Shown: in pieces, positions 15,001 through 23,900 of the stretch | How positions within the stretch are numbered: the first letter of the stretch is position 1 | Layout of the letters: every line of letters begins with the position of its first letter | Origin: Membranipora membranacea | Lineage: Eukaryota > Bryozoa > Gymnolaemata > Cheilostomatida > Membraniporidae | Assembly (NCBI GenBank): GCA_914767715.1 | Contig: OU612066.1 | Coordinates: forward strand, 15,505,001 to 15,569,000 | Direction of reading: 5' to 3' | Length of the DNA stretch: 64,000 nucleotides | The notes under the pieces: generated by a model | What the model was told of the DNA's origin: nothing | The model's database searches: none | What the model saw: the letters and a program-made list of their open reading frames with translations, nothing else | Position numbers and translations under genes: made by a program

Positions 15001-17643
15001 TCATAAGTAAGTGCCCGGCTATAACATGCGTTGGTCTTTGGGTAGTCGTTAAGTAAGTTTCCCCTCTAATAAGTAAATGTTGTTGCACTAATTACATTTA
15101 TATTTATGAACTCAATTGGAAAATAATCATTTAAAGTCAGAAGTTGTATGCTCACAATAAGAGAGTGGACGATTACAGTAAAATATTTCCCCCTCTAATA
15201 AGTTAATGTTTGTACAACTTAATGTCTATTCAGATCATCTCATTGGTAAACAAAGGGGTCAACGCTAAGTCTAGTGATGCTGAGTATGAGGAGCTGCCTC
15301 AGGGATCATGCGGTATGAGGAGGGTCACACAGATGCTCCGAAACGGAGGCGGAAAGTACCTGAACAAAGACATTCTCAAATTTTCTGGTGGTGTACGCCG
15401 AAATGCTCAAGATGACATGGTTGATAGTATGTTGGATATACTTACATTATATAACACCTTTTTAATGGATATCAAACCTGGTAGTGCATTTCAAGCTACA
15501 TTAACTTTCCTGAAGTAAATTCCCCTTATTACACTACTACGCACTACTGATTGTTTGATTCAGCGACAGATGCGGCCTTGTTTTTGGTTGTACATAGATT
15601 TTAGGGCAGTGCCCGAATACGTTTTAGAACGTCGTTCGCCATGCCAATTTGTTGACGATGTTTTGTCTTTTAGAGGTCAGATTTGCAAGAGCTATGAATG
15701 AGAGTCTGCATGAAACAGATGATGTAAGTAAAATTGCACTGACTACCTTTTAAAATTAAAACTAACTGCTCAATCATAAATGTGATAGAACGGCAATACT
15801 CACAAATATTGCAAGTTTATTAATTTGAGAAGTTTGTGTTGCTTGCTTCTCCTTAACTTGAAATTTTTAATTAATTAAGATGTCAAAAACAATATTATGG
15901 TCAATTTAAGAAAGTGTTAGCAGTGCTTGAAGAACCATGACAGTTGAGATAATTCAGGATGATTCCTTATACAGACTCATAGTTTTTCATTTGCGTTACA
16001 GCATATAACATTTTGAATTATCGTTGGACAGAATTCAAGTTGGAAGATTTTACAATGATTGTAGTAATAAAGGCTGCCTGGGCAGGCTGTCGAGGATGGG
16101 TGGGTGGGGAGGAGAGGGACCCACCCACACACTCTCGACAGCCTGCCCTGGCTTAATAAAGGCTCTGTTATTTAACTGTCATACTAACATTGTTTATAAC
16201 TTGTATGCGTAGGTTGATGAGCTTAGAATGTTGGTTGAGGAAAAGATGAATGAGACTGCAGAAAGAGAACTTGAACGCTGCGGTATGGGAATGGCAGCTG
16301 CTGCTAAGTTTTACCAAGCAGACAACAACTACGATGTCTACTGGCAAGGTGGGCACAGGATGTCTAGCTTAGCCAATGAGATGGCTCTGAACAGATTTGC
16401 TGATTGGTGGGAAATAGAGCCAATGCGGGTTACTGAATGTGCCTATTGAGATATATGACTGATTTACTTTCACATACACTATAATATTTAGAGGTTCTCT
16501 CAGGCAAGTCCTATCTTACCTGGCATTGGCACTCTCCCACCAACCAGCCGATCAGAGCCAACACATTTGCTATGCGTAACTTCACTTATCTATATGTGAA
16601 TGAAGTCATAAGATAGAACTAAAAGTGCAGGTTTTTGACTGCGCTTATTTTCTACTCCTGTCCAATATGGAAATAATTAAATCATCACAGCCAAATTAAG
16701 AATTGCATTGTGAGTACATCTAGGTACACGTAGCTCAGTACTACAAGCTGTTTGACAGAGGCGTTGTAGTATGAGCAGACCTGCTCAATTCATTTTATAT
16801 TACGTGTGTTTATGGTTACTACGGTGTAAACTTGCATTTATTACACCTTACTCGGAAATAAACCAATGCATCGCCCAAAAGGCTATAGGCCTTCAAGATA
16901 CAATCAACAAACTTTTAAAACCAATGGCGATACTTAATATGACACAAAACAACACCAGGATAAGAAAACACTACATTTCAATACCCACATCTTAAATCTT
17001 TAGTAAAAGGAGGCAAGATTTACATGGGAATGAGAGATATTCTAGCTGATGATTTTGGAAAAGCTGACGGAGCGAAGAGAATGCTGCTATGGAGACAAAT
17101 GGCCTCTTGCACATGTGATCAATGTAATACTGGCTATGATCCTGACTTCTACTCTATGATGTAAGTGACAAGTGTCTTAAGGCCAAGCTTTGCTGGCCGT
17201 ACTACGGATAGAACGAGCAAGTTTGTCAGCCCAACTGGGACATCTGGCAGAGCTAACCTAGCTATCCTATGCATCTGGCCATACTAAAAGTGCCCCAATC
17301 CTATGGAAAGGAAAATAACGCGTGTGTACTGTGTAGCCTGTGTTTCTCCTTCCCCTTACCTGCCCTTATTGTAATTAGTTCGTGGGATGATATCATGTGA
17401 CCAATCATCTGGCCAATCACAAAGTCGCACTGCGCTCTAAGTGAATGTGTAATCTAATCAAATTGAAGTTTACAAGTCGTAGCATAGGTTGTTACGATAT
17501 TTTTACACGGTCGTCTACACTACACACAACACTGGTACAAGTTATTTTTCTCAATACTCTGATATTTTGTATTTTGATTTTTCAGGTTTGATAGATACGG
17601 TCCATATGGCGGGTCAACCACAACAGAATCTGGGGATGAATAG
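3002..17643 (+). CDS. Secreted proprotein of unknown family, about 918 aa, 20 exons
   Basis: Exons: 3002-3041, 3576-3712, 4335-4548, 5217-5398, 5943-6045, 7151-7325, 8136-8296, 8769-8852, 9361-9489, 10631-10791, 11205-11336, 12880-13116, 13680-13785, 14058-14218, 14648-14788, 15234-15426, 15674-15723, 16213-16348, 17004-17160, 17586-17643; 2757 nt in one frame. The start gives a clean signal peptide with predicted cleavage after Ala-His-Ala (residues 16-18), so the product is secreted. Basic processing sites occur at residues 266-269 (RKKR), 276-279 (RVKR), 284-287 (RKKR) and 515-518 (RKKR), the last followed by a Gly/Gln repeat to about 539. A Trp/Asp/Tyr-rich acidic stretch covers 226-260. 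There are scattered Cys and several N-glycosylation sequons, and no transmembrane segment after the signal. I do not recognise the family and assign no function. The exon 4 donor (gtattt) is weak, so that join is least certain. Confidence 0.8.
3754..3923. mobile_element. pogo/mariner-like MITE with TA duplication
   Basis: A 170-bp segment in intron 2 of the secreted gene. Its ends, starting CAGTGCAG and finishing CTTACACTG, form imperfect terminal inverted repeats of about 23 bp that share the block TTAATTCA. TA dinucleotides flank both ends (3752-3753 and 3924-3925). CAGT ends with a TA target duplication are typical of non-autonomous Tc1/mariner-pogo elements. It has no coding capacity. The superfamily is inferred from ends and target site only. 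Confidence 0.7.
5463..5740. repeat. Degenerate minisatellite, about 18-bp unit
   Basis: Many degenerate copies of a unit resembling AGCAGTGTCATCTAGC run in tandem through the intron after exon 4 of the secreted gene. Units vary at the trinucleotide after the cagtg core and become looser after about 5600. No coding potential was seen. Confidence 0.75.
7047..7122. repeat. TTTACG-type tandem repeat
   Basis: About ten degenerate copies of a TTTTACG hexamer/heptamer lie directly before the acceptor of exon 6 (7150) of the secreted gene. The repeat supplies much of the pyrimidine-rich tract upstream of that splice site. Confidence 0.75.
9182..9350. repeat. ATAC microsatellite followed by AT-rich foldback
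   Basis: A short (ATAC)n run at about 9186-9200 is followed by an A/T-rich segment in which TACTTTGAAGTATTATTA-like and TACTTGAAAGTATTATTA-like blocks recur in both orientations. It ends just before the exon 9 acceptor of the secreted gene. Confidence 0.6.
12613..12845. mobile_element. Foldback element in intron 11 of the secreted gene
   Basis: The left arm starting GTCTTTCAACTAAAAAC (about 12617) is matched in inverted orientation near 12740-12772, sharing the blocks GTCTTTCAA and AAATCGCA. Inside are repeated gagtgagtgat/atcgctcactc inverted blocks. A further ctttcaa copy at about 12836 suggests a nested or extended copy. Small non-autonomous DNA transposon or foldback; superfamily not assigned. 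Confidence 0.5.
13158..13222. repeat. GTGCGTGA microsatellite
   Basis: Tandem array of GTGCGTGCGTGA-type units in the intron after exon 12 of the secreted gene. The long open frame it produces on the opposite strand is an artefact of the repeat. Confidence 0.9.
14817..15055. mobile_element. MITE with about 44-bp terminal inverted repeats
   Basis: The left end contains AGACCAATGCATGTTATAGT from 14836 and the right end its near-perfect complement ending at 15037. The match extends outward through a cttaa/agacta block, so each arm is about 40-44 bp. It has no coding capacity and sits in the intron between exons 15 and 16 of the secreted gene. Its inner part and right end recur at 46479-46732 in a DUOX intron, confirming a dispersed family. 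Confidence 0.75.
16065..16164. mobile_element. Short perfect foldback flanked by 11-bp direct repeats
   Basis: The sequence taataaaggct occurs at 16065-16075 and again at 16154-16164. Between them lies a 78-bp G/C-rich hairpin: arm TGGGCAGGCTGTCGAG and, inverted, CTCGACAGCCTGCCCT, with an inner ATGGGTGGGT/ACCCACCCA pairing. The direct repeats look like a target duplication of an inserted foldback. It lies about 50 bp upstream of exon 18 of the secreted gene. Confidence 0.7.
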
Positions 17644-17837
17644 AAATAGTGATCTCTCCCCGCACGGAATCCAGCAAGAGAGCACAGTTGTTGCATGCTA
17701 TGATCTATTATGGTTATGATAGTTTTATTTTTATATATCAATTTAAAGAAACTTGACTCGGTAATTTTTTATCTTTTTGATTTTCAGTTATAGTAAGCCA
17801 TGTCAACATAGTTCCCATAATGCCGGGCAGACTTGAT

Positions 17838-17921
17838 ATTCCCTGGGAGCTTAGCTTTTCCCTGATCTTCTGGGGAGTCTGTTAAAATTGCATTGTGGGA
17901 TTCTCTGTCACATGACAGGTT
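17838..17921 (+). repeat. Copy of a dispersed repeat (ctggggattcc...attgtgggat family)
   Basis: Within the 3' UTR/downstream region of the secreted gene. Shares the order ccctgggag / ctgatcttctgggga / gcattgtgggat with segments at 50973-51012, 55520-55615 and 56413-56641. Degenerate copy, no coding capacity. Confidence 0.5.
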
Positions 17922-18339
17922 TTGATATCTGAAAATCAAGAAGATATTGTGATTATATATAATGAATATTCTATGAAAAGCAATGCTGTTCGTGTTGTTA
18001 CCTCTGATGGCTCATTCGGGATGGTAACCTCAGCTTGAGAGCTATTTGATGACCAATGCATCGCTGACCCTGCGCTTCATCGATACCCTGTCGGCAGCAT
18101 TGAAGTCAGAGCTGCGATGCGGAGTCTCAGTTTATCGGGTTGTAGAAGCTTTCGTATCAGATTTTTTTACTCATGATAGAATGAGCTTGTCAACAAATGA
18201 ACGGGGGTGACTTCTGAAGACAGCATTGCTTGCAATAATCCGTCCTGTGAATAAGCTATGCATTTTTCATTCCTGTAGATTTTTCAATTTTTCCAAGATT
18301 TTAATTCATTCTATTTTTGTGCCTTACATACAGTCCTCA

Positions 18340-18386
18340 AATAAATTTCGTCAACTTTCACTGCTTAGCTTGCAACTCAAAATAAA
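18340..18386 (+). promoter_or_regulatory. Candidate polyadenylation signals of the secreted-protein gene
   Basis: Two aataaa hexamers at 18340-18345 and 18381-18386 follow the TAG stop at 17641-17643. They are the first such signals downstream on the + strand and lie just before the retrotransposon. Position and motif only; the cleavage site is not determined. Confidence 0.45.
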
Positions 18387-18409
18387 TTTCTGTTGTTCAA
18401 CTTAACTAT

Positions 18410-20282
18410 CATGGATGGATTTATTACTATCATAGACAAAAATTTGTCACGAAATACGTTGTTAATACTGACAAGAAAGAAAAACATGGAAAAATCAGAT
18501 CTCTGTTGTATAAAAAGTTTTTTAGAATAGCATATTATTAAGTGTATGTATGAGATGTCTTAAAAAGCTGTCTCTACCCCATGTACCCCGATATTTAACG
18601 GTGCGGTAGCGACCTGAGGGGCATTTAGTTAGAAAGTCATTGATAAAGTGCTCTTCATCGTGTATGTACCGTAGTCCAAGTGTCTTGATCCGGTTGGCCA
18701 CCAGAGCATCTATATCGGGGTGCTCAATCCCTAACTTGGCGGCATCTTTAAATATTTTGCGTAAGCACTTCTTGTCGCTTGCATGGATGCTTGTAAAAAG
18801 TATGGGGAGACAGTAAGTGATGAGGGATACAATAAAACTCTTGAATAACATATGAGAAAGGGGCTTTGAGCTATAGTATACAAAATTTTTCACAATATAC
18901 ATGCGTTGAGATGCAGTAGTCACTATGGATTGCACATGATCATGATAGCGGAGTTTATCGTCAACAGTAACACCAAGGTATTTTACTTTGTCACAAAAAT
19001 CTACATCCATGCCGTTAAGGATAAGAGTAGGGGTAATGGGCCTAACAAGCTGAGTAGAAAACATCATTTCTTGAGTCTTGGAGGCGTTTAACAATAGGTT
19101 TAAATCACAACATTGCTTTGAAATTCTACTAATCTCATCAAGATAGGCACTAAGATCTGATTGATTTGATATGCATCCAATTATACAGGTGTCGTCTGCG
19201 TATTTAATGACAGTTATATTGCTCAAGTCTGAGGTAATCCTATTGGTATATATTGAAAACAAAAGTGGAGATAAACAGCAACCCTGGGGAGTGCCAGTGT
19301 TGGTTATGATGGGTTTTGAGATATTGCCATCTACTATTGTTCTTTGGGTGCGATTCGTTAGGAAGCTGTATATCCATTCAGTGACATTGGAGTCGAGATG
19401 TGATAGTTGTGAGATTAAGTCTGGAACATGTATTGTGTTGAATGCAGAAGAAAAGTCAAGGAACAGACACCTGGCATAATTTGAAGCTTTCTTGTCAATG
19501 AAATCTGTGATGGTATTAGTGAGGCATAAAAGAGCATCTTGAGTTGAGCGGTTTGCACGATAAGCAAACTGAAGGTGGTCCATAGCTGTATGAGTAATAA
19601 TGTAATGTTTCACAAGTCTCTCCATCATTTTGCACAGGCAACTGGTGAGCGCTATTGGTCTGTATTGTTTAAGTTGATTGGGATTCTTAACTTTGGGTAG
19701 GGGTTTGATAATGGCCGATTTCCAGGAAGTAGGGGTTGACTTAGACGTGATAGATAAATTGAACAGTTTCGTTATGACAGGCGCCAGATGATAGGCACAT
19801 AGCTTAAGTACTTTGGGGATGAGGCCATCAGGGCCTGGACCTTTCCTCGAGTTCAACGATTTCAACTGCTTTAAGACAGTAGCCTCTTCTATTTCTAAAG
19901 GTGGTGCTATGGTGGCGTTGTTATTGATGTCAGGACGGTCAGCGAGAGGCTTCTCAAATCTTGTGAAGAAGGTGTTTAGGTCATCTGAGTTGAACGGATT
20001 TTGTTGAGTTGGTTTTGGGCTATTAGTAGGTAATCCACTAATCTTTTTAATGTCAGTCCAGGCTTTAGCAGGTTCTTTCGCTAGGTTATGCTGTATTTTC
20101 CGAGAGTATTCTTGTTTGGCTTGTTTAATAGATTTAGTGATGTCGCGTTTGAGTTTGTTGTAGAGTTTACGGTTACCAGTTTTGTGGGCTTGTTGTTTCT
20201 CATCGATCATCTCCGATATTTGTTTATTGATCCATGGTTTTTGATTTGTGCAAACTCTGACGCTCTTCTCTGGTATACACAG
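18410..20282 (-). mobile_element. 5'-truncated non-LTR (LINE) retrotransposon
   Basis: The element is read on the - strand. Coding sequence is open from about 20275 down to the stop at 18522, followed by a short 3' UTR that ends in a tgatagt/atccatcc-rich stretch near 18410. There is no endonuclease domain, so it is 5' truncated, as usual for target-primed insertion. A candidate short target duplication, aactat, occurs at 18404-18409 and 20283-20288; it is only 6 bp and not decisive. It lies just downstream of the candidate polyadenylation signals of the secreted gene and in the opposite orientation. Confidence 0.85.
18522..20275 (-). CDS. Reverse transcriptase of a non-LTR retrotransposon (5' partial)
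   Basis: The frame runs uninterrupted for about 580 codons. Upstream of the first Met (20210) it continues with VRVCTNQKPWINKQISEM, the linker that commonly joins endonuclease and RT in CR1/L2/Jockey-like LINEs, so the Met is not the native start. RT landmarks in order: a GPDG motif (GPGPDGLIPKV), LPKVKNPNQLKQYRPIALTS, SAFNTIHVP, the TGTPQGCCLSPLLF block and the catalytic YADD box (KYADDTCII). No frameshift or stop is seen, suggesting a recent insertion. It would reverse transcribe its own RNA at the target site, but the copy lacks an endonuclease and is presumably not autonomous. The clade is not assigned. Confidence 0.93.
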
Positions 20283-23200
20283 AACTATGAGTATTATATA
20301 TGGCTAACACTTTTACTACTAGCTATTACGATAGTAAGACCTTACCCTGATATTAAAATAGCTGCAAATTTGGAGTTAATTGTTGATTCTGCTAGAATTG
20401 GCAATATGCTTTCCCTTGAAGATCATTTAAGTTGAGTATATATTACCTCGTTAGGTGATTTATTATAAAAATATCAAAGCATATAGAAGTTTAAGACAAG
20501 GAAATATCAAAACATAATTATATTAAATGCTGGTGATGATAAGTGTGTTGAGCTGATATTAAGGAATCGTCTACACGATCTCATTCACATATGACCCGCA
20601 GTTTAATACATGAAACTTCAAACAGGTTTATAAAATATTGTTCTGTATAAACTAGTGACTCAAGTATTATAGTTCTGGTATGGTAGATAATATGCTTAAA
20701 ATAAAAAGAACAGATCCAGCAAAGGTTGAACACTCGAAAATGTCACAGGAACAGCATCTATAGTTTTGGATTACTTATTACAGTTTTCATTCTTTACACA
20801 AAAGCCTTGGTGTACCTCATCAACTGGTCAAGGCAAAATGGCCCCTTGACAAGACTACTACCTCGGTGAGTTATTCTCAATAGCAAGAAAGCCAAGCTTC
20901 AGAACACAATCACGGGAGTATGTTGGTTGGTTGGTAAGTAGTGTAGAAAATACCCAAGTTGCTCTTCTGTAAGGCCATTGATATAACGAAACATTCACAA
21001 GACACAACTGAAGGCTGGCTTGCAATTTTGGTTCAGATGTCAGGAATATTGTTCTATGGAAGGTTCCAGATGGACATTATGTAAGTTGATTTACTCTTGG
21101 AAAGTTACATTCTCCGGTCCGACAGTGCTGTAAATATAAATAGAAAGAATGCTAAAAATAAAAAAATAAACTATGACCAATCATGCAGTTATCACAAGTG
21201 AGTCCTATAGCCATTGCCAGAGCTTTTGAGTTGTACAATATATATATGTCCTTCCAGCAACAAGACACAGCATTTAGCATACTGTAAATAGCCAGATGTC
21301 ACTGTAAGCAGGGAGGGTGGGAGGGATAACCCACCCTTCCTGGTGGTGTGAGTATTTATACATTATATCTTCCTAGGATGGAGTTGTCTGTCACTTAATG
21401 ACAGGGCACGACTCCTAATTTTGCTTGGTGCTGGCTGTAATTTTTGGCTTATCTTAGACTTTTCAACCACATTCTGATCTAGCCAAATAATAACAGAAAA
21501 AAGTGAAGGAATCAAGTCAATCATATGTGAATTTAGCCATTTTGCAACATAACAAAGACACTAAAGCAGAATTTTTTTACAAATAGATTCAACAAAGCGC
21601 ATGGTTGATCAAAGATACTAGCTTTGTAAACAATATGATTACAACATGTTTTCCACCCATTATCGATGTGTTGGTCAAACCCTAGCATGCTCTTAAAAGC
21701 CTTGTTGTGCCTATCCCATCAGGCGAGGTATACATAAAGACAAATAAACCATCAAGATAATATGTGCCAAACAGCGTGTGCAACAATCAGGTTTCAGGAT
21801 ATTATTATGATGGTGGCAATCACCCAAAACAGACCAAAAATTTCGTCAAAATTTTTTCTAGAAGTTTAAATTTAACAAATTGGGAACAGTGCAGAGCTGT
21901 TTATCTGGTTATCGATGGATAGCATAATGATGCCCGATACACCTCTGGTTAGCACTATTTTAGTTTGAGTGCCGCAGTTGATTTTTTGTTAAGGGGCTAT
22001 CGACCCTTACAAAACAGCACCGAAGGTAGCAAAAATCAGGCTTCCATTCCATATGAAAACCAGATCAATTTATCAGACAAACGTACTTATTATAACAAGA
22101 TCATGCTTATGATGCACAATAATCAGAATACCAGGCTTGGCAATGATCCCAAAAGCAGGCAACAAAAGTAGGAAATTGCGGGGAAATCAGATGTTCACTC
22201 ACTGACGGGGTAACAAAGTATCAGACTCTCTTGAGCCTGATGCTGCTGCATCGCTAGAAATAACCAACATAAAAATATCATTCCTCGACACATGAGTGAT
22301 TGAAACTACTCAAGGACACTTTACCTACGTATGTGCAAGAGTGGAAAAACTGCAATAATAAAGATACCAATGATAAATTTGGTATTGAAAAGTATCGAAA
22401 TGAAACACTTTGGAGTTTACTCTTTAACTACAACAGTATCATGCTTTTGATAAAGCCAACAGCAGGAATAATGAAACCTTTTACAAGCAAGACTAGATTC
22501 TAGGTAATGGTAAGTAAATACTGTTTGTTTTCTCCCCCTGATAACAGCGCGTTTGTCAACAGTATTATCGGCCATCATGATTGCAGGTGTTGCCAGGTGT
22601 TGCCAGGTGTTTGCATTTTCAAACTCAAAAGTACACGTAAAATCGTATTCCACTAATAAAATGGTTTTTCCTAAATGTCACTTCTGGTGAATCCCTGGAG
22701 ATAAGGTCCTCTTCAGATTACTGGTGAGTAATCCCTACCAATATTATCACCCTTTTCATGTTTCATTATCTCATGTGAAAAAAAAAGATTAAGGCACCAC
22801 CCCCACCTCAACCTCCCCAAACTTTAGGATTTTTATCGATCAATAACCACAAGTGTTTTCCTTGTAGGCAGCTTATATCATATTAACATAAGATAAAAAT
22901 ACTTGGTGATAAAATCAGCAACAGAATCCTAATTTCTAGCAACGCAACTTAAACCCCTGCTTTCTCAATGACGTGATTATCAAACCTTACCAAAACGAGG
23001 CAAAAGGTGCAGACAACTTCTCAACCCCTAACCAACCAAGGTGATAGATTATCAACCGCCTTTTGTAACTCCATGTGACCGTGTCATGTTACTGCTGACT
23101 CTTTTTTCTACTGAAACTCACACCAGTACATCACACTGCTGATTTTAGGAGGAACTCAAATACATACATACATACATCATTTCCAAAGATAGCCACACCC

Positions 23201-23900
23201 TCGTTGAGCTATAAATAACACTGAGTCACTGCCTTTATCAAGAGCCGAAATCAAGCAGCAGCAAGAGGGAAGGAGGAAGTAGGAAGTTGAATCACGATGA
23301 GTTGACAAAGTAATACAGACTGAACATCAAATATTGCTCAACAGTGAAACTACTGCCTTATCGCTTAGGTTGGCACTCTGGTAAACAACAAAATTACAAA
23401 TCTCTGCTTGTCTCTTTGTTTGCAGAAAAGCTTGTTTTTACACACCCATATTCTCTTTACATCAAAGGTTCAGGAAACAGAGCACAACGATTTCACCGCC
23501 ATCACCGACATACACCGATATATTAAGCGGGTAGTTTTCAAAGAGTACAAATAAGACTTTGTTGGTTTGAGAGGACAGTTGAACCACTCGTATGTCTCCT
23601 ATCATATGGCTCTATTTTGTGCTGATCACCACAATCCTGGTGACAGCTGACATACAAATATAGCACCTGTGACCCTATTCACATGAGGGGAGGATTAACT
23701 AATCTATCCATGTCCAATCTAGCCTGTAACATCGAGTGTTGTCAGCCACCTCAAGAAACACCATCTACAAGTTCCTTCCATGTGTGTACCAAAACGGACA
23801 GTGAAAACACCATAGAAATAGACCATAGACATAGTTTTGTCTATGGAAAACACTCACAAGAAAATATGAGGTGGGGAGACACAGATTGAGCAGTGAACGA
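20283..23900. other. Gene-poor interval between the LINE and DUOXA
   Basis: About 3.6 kb with no recognised gene on either strand. Short open frames (for example 21965-22171, 22300-22503, 23344-23526, 23683-23889 on +) show no motif. Contents visible: a GGGAGGGTGGGAGGG / CCCACCCTTCC foldback near 21309-21341, a small CAGGTGTTGC triplication near 22585-22614, and an (ACAT)n run at about 23161-23178. The DUOXA 3' UTR presumably lies at the right end. Confidence 0.6.

Noticed and set aside
16349-16449. Continuation of secreted-gene exon 18 past 16348
   Set aside because: A gtggg donor at 16349 and a phase-matched exon at 17004 continue the protein; the read-through tail stops soon with no similarity.
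18906-20435. Several + strand open frames over the retrotransposon
   Set aside because: They are antisense to the long RT frame, which carries all the RT motifs.
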